Source: Galaxea fascicularis
Lineage: Eukaryota; Cnidaria; Anthozoa; Scleractinia; Euphylliidae
DNA: 64,000 nt
Reading direction: 5' to 3'
Assembly: GCA_948470475.1 (NCBI GenBank)
Contig: OX419339.1
Span: forward strand, 13,196,863-13,260,862
Shown piece after piece: positions 1 to 12,639 of this stretch. The position numbers were made by a program, and so were the translations under genes. Under the pieces are notes generated by a model. It saw only the letters and a list, made by a program, of their open reading frames with translations, was not told where the DNA came from and did not search any database. Position 1 is the stretch's first letter, and each line of letters begins with the position of its first letter.

Positions 1-88
1 TCATAGGCACGGTTACACACCCCACGGTAAATTAAATGGCATTTCCCATGATAGATCATCCCGAGGTGCATCACACTCGGATATTAGT

Positions 89-161
89 AGTCTCCACCGC
101 AGCCGTTTTTTTGGATGTCATGTTGCGTGACATGCAAAAAAACGGCTGCGAGGGAGACTAG
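89..161. mobile_element. Foldback MITE with 9-bp target duplication
   Basis: Near-perfect inverted repeat: AGTCTCC and CGCAGCCGTTTTTTTG on the left mirror CAAAAAAACGGCTGCG and GGAGACT on the right, with a loop of about 20 bp that is itself partly palindromic. The element is flanked by GATATTAGT at 80-88 and 162-170, a likely target-site duplication. Confidence 0.75.
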
Positions 162-170
162 GATATTAGT

Positions 171-3100
171 ATACCGTGTTAACCTTCGGTTACACGCGAT
201 TTGTGATTTGCCAAGTTAAAATAAAGTTTTGCGATTAAACCCGCGAAGAAAAACCACTACCTTTGCGGTTACGAGTTGATGTCAAACGGAGCGCCGTGAT
301 CCGCTCTTGTACTATGGGCATCAAAACACCTTTGCTTACCACGGGCGCTTGGTGTGATCTTTTTTACTTATCCATGGATATTTACCATGAGAAAATTACC
401 TCGGGAATGTCGGTCACACTCCCTAAATGTGCTTTCCCATTTGCACAGTGTAACTGCACCTTATGTCTCCCTCTGTTTGACTCTGTCTGTTCCTCTTTAG
501 TTTGTCTGTTAGCAAGACGCCATCCAATCTGGTCAGAGGTCAATCTCAATCATGATCATTCGATCAACTCATTTATTCTTCAGTCCTCCCCCGGTCCGGC
601 TCTCCGCCAGTTTGAAGTTGTTCCTCAACGAATAAATTATTGGTGATTTTCATACCGATGTCATCAAAATTTTAAACCTCAAACTAAGGGCACCACAAAG
701 CTCCTCTTTCAATATTTTGTTAACACTACTGAGATAAATCTTTAAGGATAATTTCATGCGCAGATAAATTGCTTTAATTCCATTCACAAATACAGGTGTA
801 CGGCGCTTGGAAATTTGAACCATGTTTAGTGACAGGTACAATAATTTTCAAAATATTATAAAACCGGTATTTTCATTGTGCTTTTCAACTTTGACTTATG
901 ATATTAATGTAAAAGTGTCAACTCAACAATCTTGAAGTAGTATAAGAAATACTGATTGCATGACCTGCTTTATTTCTTTAACCAACTACCGCGGTGGCCA
1001 TGTTGGTGTTCCCCATATGGACGGCCAACATGCGGACCCATACTAAGCGTTGTAGTTGGATATCATTTCACCATAACCTTGTTGTGACGAGTACTATAGA
1101 GCTAGAAGTAGTTCTAAGCCGTTTCTCCATACCTGCTGTTCAACTCCCTTGTATCTGAGTGTTTCTCGTGCTTGCAAACGTATTTATATTTTAATGATCA
1201 TGGAAAACCAAGCGAACACCTAATTACTGTTCTTTGAAGAAGCTCTCAAACGTGGAAACAGTGTCAGTCTGCCCGGCTGTGGGTTATCGTAACGGAAAGT
1301 TGAACGTGTGACTTTGTCTCCAATTTCCTGTTTTCTTTTCCGTGATTAAGACCATGTTTGAAGCAACCTCAGTAGCTTGTGCTTAACGCTTTCGCTGGTC
1401 TATGATTAAAATATTTTTTCAGTTTAAACTTTTCGCAACCTGTTCAATAAGTTGAGGAACATTTTGTACAGAGACTTCTGGAAGATAGGAAAAGCTGGCA
1501 AGTGTGCTTGTTCGATGAGGACTTTGCATCTATGTAGCTACTGTTAATCTTGACGCAAGTTTGAAAACAATGTGCAGACGAGTGTAACAACTCCGGCAAA
1601 CATTAAGACTTTCTATAACGTAGCTGTTGTGGTCAGCTATGGCAGCCCCTCATACATGGATAATGCAAGAACTAGAGCAAAATACAACTGATCTGTGTCG
1701 CTACGATGAAAGCTAGCGCTGCGCTATGTGTCGGGTACGCCGATACTATTCTGAAGCTATAATCTCATTTTTTGTGATCTTTACCCCACACACTCCGTGG
1801 TTTCGTATGGTTAATTTCAATTTCCATCGCTATAAGCAAAGCCAAAGCGCTTGTCAGGAGTTGTGAGGGGTTTTAAAACACATGGAACGGTACGCAAAAT
1901 GGAGAAACACTGATCGTTAATTTGGAATGCATTTTTGTAAAATAATACAAAGTACAATAGTTCTAAGGGCGCTACCAAGCATTCTTCAGCGACATGATCA
2001 TACTCAACGATTTCAACCAGACACAAACTGCACTAATTTACCGCAAAAGAAAGTATTTTTCGCTGGAGAAGGTAAACATGACTGAGGCAAGCCAGACGGT
2101 TTAATGTAGGTTTGGCGAAATTGAAGTGGAACCTAGAGCGTTCGATTTCAAACACGAGTTCAACCACGGTGAGGCCCAGAGAATGTAAATGTTCCAAAAT
2201 GTATCGTGCAAAAGTGAGTAAGAATTCAATGCAAGAAACTGCCCACTTAAACTTCCAGTCATATCCGTTTGAACACTCCCTTCAAAATGAGCAAAATTAC
2301 GGCAGTAATTCGTGCTAATTCGTACCCATTCAGTTTTAGAATTGACGTTCTTGGAGGTTTTACTTCACCAATCAGTCATCAACCACCCCGGTGCAGATTC
2401 AATAAAAAGGTTAACATCACCATTTGGCTTCAGGCAGGGTGATAAACACTACTGGAGCAAGGCAGTTGTCAGAAATCGAAAGTCTGACATGAAAATTGTA
2501 TACAATCCCTCAAAAGTTAGAAGTGAACCAATGGAAAGTTAATACAGCTTCCTAGCTTTCATTTGATGTCTGATGAAACGCCACACTGAGTTTCCGGAGA
2601 TTTTAGTTGATCCACACAAAGCAAATAATGGCTCAGAGTTTGAAATACGTTGTACTGCGTTATAAACCATTCCACAAGGAAGCAAAAAATCAACATATCG
2701 CAGAGTTTCAGTTTAATTTTGCGTTCACACTCACGATCGGGCAAATGCGAATCCTTTCGGCTTCCTCCACAAAGTAAGCCTAAATAGCCTAAAAACTACT
2801 CATAGTTGTTACCGCAGTAAACTGAAATGATTTGCCGCCTGAGCATTGTTCATGTTCATCTTGCTGTATGTCCAGTTGAAGGTTCGATCTGTACCTTACA
2901 GGGTCCCTGTATGCTACTTTCATGATGATTCATTTCTCATGGTACTCCTATACCAATCTTCATAGCATCCCTTCCGGATATCATTATGTAATTCTTCATC
3001 GTTTACTCGGCAACATTTCATGGAGCCAGAGAACACAAGATGGAAGTTTTTAGAAATCCTTGGAAATATGACGAATGGTCATATTCATGCATATGAGGTT

Positions 3101-3200
3101 CGGCGGTTGTTCGCGGTCTTTATGAAAAGGCGGAATTCATGAGCCCATCGACTGTTGTCCGCTCATCATCCAACTAAGAAACAGAAATTTCTTACTCTAG
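171..3200. other. No recognised gene
   Basis: Only short ORFs without family resemblance or codon structure. No obvious tandem or inverted repeat was found beyond the MITE at the left edge. Confidence 0.5.
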
Positions 3201-3229
3201 CTTCTCCAATCTTGTTTCGGTCATAAAAC

Positions 3230-4730
3230 TGACGCAGAAAACAAACACTTTTACGCACGGGCTCTGCCATGGATTAGAGCTGACCAGAGCTGAGCGGAAT
3301 TTCATGCCAAAGAGGCCCTCTGATGTCGTGACCACCTTCGCCGCCAAAATGACTGTATGTTCGAAATAAACTGCATTTAAAAACTCTAGAGTGCAAAGCT
3401 GAACAGAGCGATATTTGTGAAATTTCCTAACAGGTCTTTTTTTATGTTATCGTTATTGTTGGGAACGCCGCCCAGTTATAAGCCTCACTACTAAATTTGG
3501 TGAAAAACGTGAGAAGGTACACACCAATGCATGCGGAACACATGTGTTTGTAAGTTTAAAGCTCAAAGTACAGCTGTCTCAATTGCGTTTCCCACCTTTG
3601 TGTATGTTGATGAGACAAGCCATCATTTCACCCCCGCCAAATGCAGATAAATAAAAAATGTCGGAGCGTTAAAGTAGTCATTGTCCGTTGGCAAGGATCA
3701 GCTTTATAAAAAACGTTTTGGAGGTATTCGATGCAACATTGTTCAGTATTTGTGGTCACCGGCTGATGCGTTCGTGAGTATATGGGAAATGGTGGTTTTA
3801 AAAAGCATTTTAAAAATGCCAAACGTTTATAAGATAACCAGGTAGAGCTAGAGGTCTTCAACCACACACGCGCACACACAAAAACTCTTTTTGGAACTCT
3901 TTTTGTGTAGAAAGGTATAAATCCCTCTGATCACCGTCCCTTTTGATTCACTGCATAAGGGATGGCTTGATTGACGGGAGTCTTTCACTGAAACTACCAT
4001 TTACTGTTATAGTAATTCTTCTACTGTAGACCGGGACGGCATAAACACAGATCACTGCAAAAACTGAATATTTTAAGTTCTTGTGGTTACAAAGAACCTC
4101 TCAGCAATGATTAACGGAAGTTGTTCTTTTCTCACTCAGGAATCTTCTGAGGATTGCATAAGCTAAGAAGCTGGTCAGTGGTGCAAAAAGTGTCCCTATC
4201 AGTCATTTTGTCGTGGCCGGCTTCAATGCAAAACATTGCATCGTGCAATTGATTTTTTATATATTGGCTTGAAATTTAACTAGCAGAGAAACACCGTCCT
4301 AAACATACTCCAAAAAAACTGAGAAACAGTTGGCCACCAGGACTATTTTCTCGCAAACTTATGGTTTCATTCAGAGGGTGGCCTTTATTGAATATCTCGT
4401 CGTTTATTTCCTTCTTCATATGCAATTTAGAGAGGTTTTTCTAATGACACAGTTTACAGTGGCAAACGTTTCCCCTCTTCAGGAGAGATTCCTTTTCTTT
4501 GTCTGTAAGTCTTGACGCAGATGAACACTACGCCAAGGCAGAGTCAGTCAGCCGATACGCGGTTAGGACACTTCGCGTGGTGATTCAAGGTAAAACGATA
4601 ATGCCTTTTAATTTAATTTTTCATTTAGCAATCATCGATCTGGATTGCTATTTGCAACTCCTGTCATCTCAATTCAGTTTTACCATTAAACTGGTAATAT
4701 CACTGACGAACTTCGTTTTGCTTTAGTCGG
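3230..4730 (+). repeat. Copy A of a diverged triplicated unit
   Basis: Ordered short blocks match copies B (12640-14280) and C (15230-16870): a GTGACCA/TTCGCC block at 3.33 kb shared with C, CTAAATTTGGTG near 3.5 kb shared with B, AAAGCTCAAAGTACA near 3.56 kb, a TGTCGGAG block near 3.66 kb, a GTGAGT/GTAAGT donor-like site near 3.77 kb, and ATTCAAGGTAAAAC near 4.59 kb. The same order in all three copies shows common descent. Direction is given by the donor-like sites. Confidence 0.6.
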
Positions 4731-4759
4731 CATTCAATAGAGATGAGTGAAAAGAGGAA

Positions 4760-7700
4760 AAAAATCAAATGATCACAAATTGTCAACTTCTTAAGGTCTG
4801 AAGTAGAGTACACTCACGTATTGTACAACAAAGCTTTAGACGGGGCCCTTGCAAAATAATGTTTTGCAGATGACTGCAGCAAGAAATTATATGACGTGAC
4901 GAAAAACAGGCGATAAACTTGTTCCTTGAGATGCACTTCAGTCGAGTAAAATCAATTTTGAGCGTTCTTTTCTATATTTGCTTTAGAATTTATTTCAACT
5001 GGGTCATTCAGTGTGAGTCAAATGCAACTGGATTTATAGCATCCACTTACTTGACTATGAAATGTATTTTTATCAATCGGTAACAAATGTAGCCAAGATG
5101 GAATACATCAATGGTTACCCGTTAGAAACCCGGCTCACTTTTGGATCAAGGGAAAACTGGCCCAACAAATAAAAATCCTATTCCACGAATTTCGGCCACG
5201 GCATCAATCAGGGGCGTTCGGTCATATCCAGAAGATCAGACGAGGACATTGTGGAACGACGTAATGGCCATAATGAAGGTGAGGATTCGGCCATATTACG
5301 ACAAACAACTTTGCCATATAATTGGCGGGGTAATCTAGTTTCTTCCCTTCTTAGTTAAGCACTTGTTCATGTTATTGGTTCTAAGACATTTTTCTCATAT
5401 TTCTTTCCTGTGAAGCTTGGAGGCTTGCATGAATAAAGGTAAATTAAGAGTATCCTGCGAAGATGTAATAATAGGCCGCTACGATCTCAACTGACTTGAT
5501 AACGTCGTTTTCGATAAGCCACACTCTGTTAGGCTTAATAGAGGAAATACAAAGTACACTGATCGAATACTGCATAGAAATAACATCGTAATATACTGTT
5601 ATAATTGAAATGATATCAGTGGCATTCAAATAGCGTTATATAAGCACAGTAGGGCCTTCACCGAGAAACGAATCAGTGTTGCCTGAAAGAAGATCTTTGG
5701 CCAGGAAATTAATCCCATGAATAGCTGTTAACCATGTGCACATGCTTCTTTCATACAGTCTTAGGCTGCGAATTCACTTGGGGTGTTAGCTTAAGCGCAC
5801 TGTGACATTTGGAAGCCCTGGTACTGGAGACAAATTAATTGTTATTTTGCCAAATGTTCAACCTTACAACCATATTTGCTTGTTTGCATACTTCTTACCT
5901 GAGCTGGTATGATATTTAGAATTGTAAAGCTTTCTTTGCAAGGCGCACTGAAAACTTACGTTGAATTTGTGCGGTATAAATAAATAGCATTATGTATTTT
6001 TTTACCACCCTATTTAACGATTATAATTTTATGCAAGACCGACACAAGATATGATCATGATTCTTACAAAAGAGAATGGATCAAAGTATATTTAGGTTCT
6101 CAATTATCTCCTCCCCATTAGTGGAGGTTGAAATAAGAACTAAAATGCATCACGTGCATTGTTCATGACAACACGGAAATCGTTTACAGTAGGAGGGCAA
6201 AATAACATCATTTGCAGTTTGAAAAAGTTGTTTGATGAAGAAATAAACTTTATGAACGCAATAACACCTCTCCCTCGACTTCTTATTTTGTTTCCATTGA
6301 CAACGTACACAGCTCTAGTCTTTTTATCAGTTGACAGAAAAACCACTTGTTGAACGCAGACTGAGACGTGTGAGACTTTGTATCAGGCGCAGTTAGGGTT
6401 GAGTTAATTTGTTAATTTTTAGCATAAGGGGTATAAGTTTCCAAAAAAACAGGACTGTTGCATTCTTGCATTTGATTGCTTTTCAGAATAGTAACAAATG
6501 ATTTGGGACTGGGAACTACCTAAACCATTTTTATTTTCCTAGTTACCAGACCTCTCTCTCTCTCTTCAAGCCAGCATAACATTACAGTTCACTAGAACAA
6601 TAAGCACTGAAAAAGAATTGGCGATGCTGTATATAGTATGTTGACTAAACGAACAAATGAAACAGACAGGACTTTTGTGGAATGCTTATCTGTTCGTGTT
6701 GAAAATCAAGTTAAAGAAGCCTCTCGGACTGATATACTTAATACCGTAATATAATACCGTAAGAACCGTAACAAAGTGAACACCTGCCAACTTATTCTGG
6801 GCGTGCGATTTTTATCTTGGGAGTGCCAGGATATTCGAAGACGACACGACTATTTCCGAAGATTCCCGGAGACGTGCGAAGACGCCCGAAGATTTCGGAA
6901 GACGTTCCGAATAATTCAGAACCCAGGATGCGTAACGCCAAACACGACTTTGTTTCTAGAGTCTTTCCTTCAAAAATCAGAGATTTCGGTAAAAGCATCG
7001 TCATCTACTCATTCTTCATGGACTTTTCGTTACATGCACTGGTTTGAAGCTACATATTTTTGGAAAGTGTGTCATTTTTTCAACCAGACGTGAGAAATTG
7101 GTCTCGTAAGCGTGAGGTGGCGTGCGATCGAAGTTTTCAACCTCCAGGCGTGACACTCACGCCTAGTCAGCTAGTTGGCGGGCATAAGAAACGTTATCAT
7201 GATTGGCGAAAAAGCTACCGTTGTAAACCAGCTCTCTGAGTTGCAGTAAAATTTATTAAAAACTTGAATCGCTGTCATGTGCACCGAAAGAGTGTCATTT
7301 TGTACAAACGTTTGGCGTAAAGTAGCATAATTTTGGAACTTGGGTATAATTTCTGGCATAATTCGTCAAATTGGGAGCAGTGCTGGCAGCATATTATGCC
7401 ACTTTTACGAGCACAATGGAAAGAAAAAATCGGGAACTCCCTTCACATTCAGTTTTTCTCTCTCGTCTTCTCCCCCGACGTGTTACAAAGTGAAGCCTTT
7501 GTAAAATGAACTTTAATGTCCTGTCATTGACTTGCCCTCCGGTAAATATTTATCAATATTTATCGGCTCCGCGGTAGGCCATTTATTTTTAAAAACGTAA
7601 TTTGGACTGTCTGAAGGACCCTGGACTCTGAACTCTTCGCGGCGTTTATAATTCAGATATCAACAGATTATTGCTGGAGGCTTTTAAGCGTTCAAAACAG

Positions 7701-8940
7701 TTTAAAGTTCACTTTACCCGAAGGTTTCTATTTTGAGCAATTTATTTAATGAATTAAACAGCGATGGTATTAAAATGAAATGTTTGTGAGGAGAGGTAAA
7801 AGAATTTCAGTAATCTGCCAGAGAAAAGGCTATGTGACACTCAGAAATAGAACCCCCGCATTGTCACTTTGCCGTTTGCAATAAAACAATGGTTTGGTCT
7901 TAACTGACCTCACTAGAGGAAGATAGTAGCACACTTCTACAAACAAGTACTCATTTACGAGTTAAACAAACACAAACCTGTACTTCGATCCCAAATGTCA
8001 GATATTTTCAAGTGTTTTCCTTTTTTGATTGCCAATCACCCCTTTTCGGTTTGACAAAAATAATTAATTTTTTGCCCGTAATTTACGAAGCTGTCCTTGT
8101 TTCTATCAGTGAATTAAAAAAATGCCGACAAGGGTTGTCTTTGGTGAGTAACATTCTTGAAGTTTATTATAATCAGCACATTACAAACTCCTTTTATCTG
8201 CATGACTGACTCGAAAAGAAAGACTTAACCACAACAGTATGACGAACTGCAGTCGTTTTCGCTAGTTTTTATTCACATTACTAAAAAGAAGTTATAACTA
8301 CTGTCGCTGAGTCAGAGCAGGGCAGCCAACCGCTTTTCAAGTCTCTTTCTACAGTTATCAGGGTATGCATCCCTCCTTCTCAAAGTCGGAAATCGGAAGC
8401 AAGGAGCGAAACAAACACTAAGTGAAGTGGAGGGGGTGGGGGCGAGGGAACGAAAGAAGTAGAAGAAGGGAGGGCAAAGGTACTTCCTTCCCAGCTTCCT
8501 CCGCGCGCGACACCTTTGTTTCTGTCATATTCGTTTGGCTCGTCACGCAATCTCTCACAAAGTTGCTACTCTACCACAGTCTCTAGTCAGATGGACACCC
8601 CTGACAGTTATCATGAACTATCATCAGTTATCGATATATGATGCGTGCGGTCAATAGGCTCCAAGCTGAAGTCAAGTTTCGTAATAGACGAGCGTGACGC
8701 TAGCGCAAGTCTTTTGCAATCGATCCTTGCTACTGCCACGTGAAAAAAGTTGCAAACACAGTTTTAACGTTTCTGAATGACAGAGGCCAGCTGTCTGTTT
8801 TGTTTCAGGCAAACCTCTGCCCGTCGAATTAGGGCGAAAACAACTGACCGTATTGACTATCGTTCACGTGGTCAAACGGGAAAAATGAGAAATTTGAGCA
8901 AGCTCAAAGTGAATGATAGTTCATGAAAGTCGACGAAAAA
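4760..8940. other. No recognised gene; minor repeats
   Basis: Short unremarkable ORFs only. A degenerate short-period repeat based on CCGAAGA occurs at about 6830-6915 and a short (CT)n run near 6548-6563. Nothing else stands out. Confidence 0.5.
6830..6915. repeat. Degenerate CGAAGA-type short tandem repeat
   Basis: CGAAGAC, CCGAAGATT, GCGAAGACG, CCGAAGATTTCGGAAGACG follow each other at roughly 13-16 bp spacing, several in mirrored form. It creates a small overlapping ORF in each strand that should not be taken as coding. Confidence 0.5.
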
Positions 8941-8948
8941 TAAACAAT

Positions 8949-9066
8949 AGTCTCCATTTGGTGCGAAAATATGTTCGGATATTTGTCCTTAGATATTATG
9001 AGCACCGAGGAACTGATGATGTCCAAGGACAAATATTCTAGCATATTTTTAAAGCCAAATGGCGAC
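8949..9066. mobile_element. Foldback MITE, 45-bp imperfect arms
   Basis: The left arm (8949-8992, starting AGTCTCCATTTGG and ending ATATTTGTCCTTAGA) is the imperfect reverse complement of 9021-9066 (TCCAAGGACAAATATT to AAATGGCGACT), with a 28-bp loop. It shares the terminal AGTCTCC with the element at 89-161. It directly abuts the LINE 3' end. Confidence 0.65.
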
Positions 9067-9071
9067 TACCC

Positions 9072-9868
9072 AGGTAGGTAGGTGCGTTTATTTCACAAAT
9101 ACATGGCAGCCCTCTAAGGGGCTGAATTGCGTATTTTCAATAATTGTAATAGAATATCTAATAATACGACAAATGTAAGAATAATAATAAGCCTAAAAGT
9201 GAAATTGAATACTGTAGAATGATAAAAACTATTATTAAAATTAATAAAACTATATTTATATAATATCATGCTCAATACAAGATTTCATTAAAAATATATC
9301 CCTGAATCTATTTGTTTTCCACCTTGGTGTTTCAAAACACCTGCATCGTCTTAGAGAATAAGACAACTTGTGGGCTGAAGTTAAAAGATTTCTTAGCCGG
9401 TTACTCTTATCATTTAAGATAGAATTAAAAGTCTTCTTACAAATATTTTCATTGTAACGTTCAATACTTGGTAATTCAGTGCTGACTAAAGCATTGCTGT
9501 AGTCTATCCCCGGGAAAATAATAGCCAGTGCCCTTTTCTGGACACGCTCCAGTACTGTCTTGAGATACAATGGCAGCGAGTAATAGAACACCGGCACCGC
9601 ATAACTAAGTACAGATCGAATGCTTGTGCAATAGAATAATACTAATTCACTTGTCGGGAGTCTCACCCTCTTAAGCTGCACCAAAAAATACAAACGCTTA
9701 GAGGCCTTTTTTACAACCTCTCTTACATGCCCATTCCATGACAGATCATCACTGATGGTAACCCCAACGAGTTTTGCAGACTTTACGGTCTCTACACCTT
9801 TCCCATTAACTATAATTGGAGGAAACTCCTGCTTCTGTTGACTGAAAGTAATTCGAAGCTCTTTACAT
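9072..9868 (-). mobile_element. 5'-truncated non-LTR retrotransposon (jockey/CR1-like), 3' end
   Basis: An open frame on the - strand (9867-9256) encodes the C-terminal end of a LINE reverse transcriptase, with KELRITF, VGVTISDDLSWNGHV, KRLYFLVQLKR, LVLFYCTSIRSVLSYA and LERVQKRALAIIFPG, the usual thumb/C-terminal signature. The non-coding tail ends in a CACCTACCTACCT microsatellite (9072-9083), typical of CR1/L2-type 3' ends. The 5' part, including the catalytic core, is missing, so the copy is dead. Confidence 0.85.
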
Positions 9869-9944
9869 TACCCAAGCGAGTCATGTGAGAAATACACGAA
9901 AGATATTTTTGCATCTTCAAATGGGAACTCGGAAAAAATCCGAA

Positions 9945-10018
9945 CCCCAGATGGGATTTGAACCCACGACCCTCCGAGATCTAGTACGGATGCTCTAACC
10001 ACTGAACTGCTGGAGACT
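9945..10018 (-). repeat. tRNA-derived SINE head or tRNA pseudogene
   Basis: On the - strand a B box GGGTTCAAATCCC and an A-box-like AGTTCAGTGGTTAGAGC are correctly spaced, with a recognisable anticodon arm. The acceptor ends (AGTCTCC and TCTGGGG) do not pair, so a functional tRNA is unlikely. Confidence 0.6.
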
Positions 10019-10057
10019 CTTGTGGCCAGCACGGGTGAAATGTGGGTATAGACTACG

Positions 10058-10200
10058 ACTGCATCACGCAGTCACATAGTCCAATTTTAACCATATATGA
10101 CTCCTAACTGCATCGCGCAGTCACCTTGAAGCATATCAACCATACATGACTCTAGTTAACTGCATCGCGCAGTCACATTAAGGCATCACGCCCTCAACGC
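10058..10200. repeat. Tandem repeat, about 50-bp unit, 2.7 copies
   Basis: Units start with ACTGCATCRCGCAGTCAC at 10058, 10107 and 10159 and share CATAYATGACTC segments. Each unit start is a small palindrome (ACTGC-GCAGT). It lies next to the tRNA-like block and may be part of the same SINE family. Confidence 0.65.
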
Positions 10201-12600
10201 GCATTTAGGGAATATCACCGGATGTTCCCCAGTTTTAGCTAGAGAATATTCAGTCACGTGATGTAAACCAATCGCGTGCGAGCGAAAATATTTCATGGAT
10301 AGCGCGAGTTTCAGCTATCATCGACTTAATTTTGACCAGGGCTGAAGAAGGTGAATTTTGGACAAAACAAACTTAATTAATTTTCATTGTCACTGCAAGT
10401 CGTTGGTCGGAATGAGGCACAGCTGGAAACGTTAAACAGGGGCTAAAAAATCTAATTAAGATGAACGCTAATTGAACAAAGGGAGCAGAGTACAACTCGG
10501 GGTAAAAGTGAGCTTTGACTCCAGTTAATTGTTGTTGTCTATGGATATCTTTACATGACGCGGACGTAAATATTCTTTCCAGTTTTGATGTATTTACCTT
10601 TCACTGAAAACCATCTTTTATGAACATACATTAGAGAACAATGCAAGCCATGGATTACTTTTTGTCATCGTAGTCAAACGATCGGGGCTTGATCGACTAC
10701 AAAGCACGGCTCTGTTTGGCGTCTTTGTCTGCTTGGGAGCCGCCATGCAGTGTGGTCAGAGGTTAATCAGTACCACTCTTTCACTCAATGAATATTTTAA
10801 ATCGTGACTTCCTGAAAGCGGTGAATTGTCGATCGAAGACAGCTCTTAAATGTTTACTCTTGATTTGTATATGTCGGAACAACATGAAATTCCTTGCTCT
10901 CAACAAGTGTCTGAACTCAGGAACATTTTGCGTCACTGATTTTAGTTTGCGCTACTTCTTAAACTAATGCTCACCACGATTAACTGACACGCTAAAAACC
11001 GTGTTGGAACGGCTAAAATGACCACCAGTCTGAATTAGAGTAAGCTTCAATTAGCTTTTGTCGGGGATGAAAGTATTGTGTAAATCATAAAGGAGAAATT
11101 TAGCGGTGGTGTTTTAAACGCAGACGAACCATATAGAGTCAACTTTTGCAGTTGTAGCTGCTCAGTGCCTCCAGCTACTATTTGCAATCCGTAACACATC
11201 CCACATGCAGTAAGCAACAACTACTGAAGGATAAAAGTATAAAACCCCTTGTTTATAAAACAGCATGTCAGCCGGCAACGTTTTTAAGCTCTTAAAACAG
11301 CGTACTGGTATTGAACTGAATAATCATGTTGTCAGCTAGGGAAATTGATCAGCCAAACTCAAGTCATCACAACAAACACTAACATCATCAGCAGCTCCAC
11401 TGCAGGATAATATACCGCTACGTAGAACATTGAACAGCCCATCAAACATCAGCAACTACTATACTAGACGGTATTACAATGTTGTTGAGTGAAGTGGCGT
11501 TTAGCAATTTAGAAGACACTACTCCAAAGTCGTATGATCGAACACTGGCTCTTATACAACGGTATTAAACTATAACTCCCAGAAGGTCCCAGCTGATTTG
11601 GATAGCATTCCTTTGACGTCCCCTTGAACGTTGTATCTACGCGGTACCCATATATTAAAAAGGCACTCTTGTACCACTCGGCAGCTTTCTTTTGAAAAGT
11701 GACACTTACAACAAACATTTTATCGACCCTCTCAAATGTTGCAACCACCTTGCACTGCGAATGAAAAGAAGCAGTAACTGAATAGCTTTCCAGACATCGT
11801 TCAGTAGATTTTAGATGAAGACTGCACTTAAATAATTCATTCCTGTAGAGGATTTTGAGTAACGTAGCAAAATCAACAGCGTATTAGTGAAAGATGCATC
11901 TCGAATCGGCCTTTCATGTGGCATCTAATTCACCTTTGCACACTACTAGAACATCATAAGAAACGAACCTGGTATAGGAAGGTAAATCCCCGGGCTTATT
12001 ATTTTTGAAACTCCTTAGTAAGTTGCTACTCACTGTAGATGTTTGCCGTCGTAGTATTTTTCCTGTTCACCTAGCTAAGTCTAATTGAAGTTCAGGCCCT
12101 ATCTCTAGAAATGTTAGATCCCCATGGTTTGTCTCCCTGGTGGTATCTAGCAAGTTGGATTTGTCATCATCTTTTCCGTTTCGCGTTCTGTAAGTACAAA
12201 TCGACGTTTTGAAGCATTGCATGTATCAGACCACCGATTTCACCAGACAAAACTTTGGTTTTCCGACGACGTAACAGATGTAATCGATCACGTTTGTCTC
12301 CCCTTATGTTTATATGAGGCTACAGCTCTTCTCCGATCACGTCACGTTGCATTCCTGCTAGAATACTGAATAGGACCAGAAACGCCCGCAAAGCAAAAGG
12401 AGGTTCTTTTCTTTAGCCTTGGATTCCTTGTCATGAAATAAGATGAAAGCTTTTAGGCTTCGCCGTCTATTAGAGAGTAGTTATTACGAACAAAGGGCTC
12501 CGTAGCCGGCATCGGAGCAGTTTCGTCGCACGATACTTTGCATCCTTCGTCATCACGGATTGAGTTTTGAAAGGACAATTTAAGCTTCAGACTTGGATGA
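10200..12600. other. No recognised gene
   Basis: No ORF resembles a known family and no strong repeat was seen in this stretch. Confidence 0.5.
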
Positions 12601-12639
12601 AACGATCACATAAGTGATTTCGTGTGTTGTTGTTTTTGT

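Noticed and set aside
263..646. 127-aa ORF near the window start
   Set aside because: No family resemblance, no splice or promoter context, and length is within chance for this sequence.
6776..7093. 105-aa Arg/Phe-rich ORF
   Set aside because: Driven by the degenerate CGAAGA repeat; ORFs also appear antisense over the same bases.
9945..10018. Functional tRNA gene
   Set aside because: Acceptor arms do not pair and the block belongs to a repeat context. The same reasoning applies at 19811-19883, 55119-55200 and 56294-56378.
10058..10200. CRISPR-like repeat-spacer array
   Set aside because: Units are nearly identical along their length with no unique spacers, and the DNA is eukaryotic.
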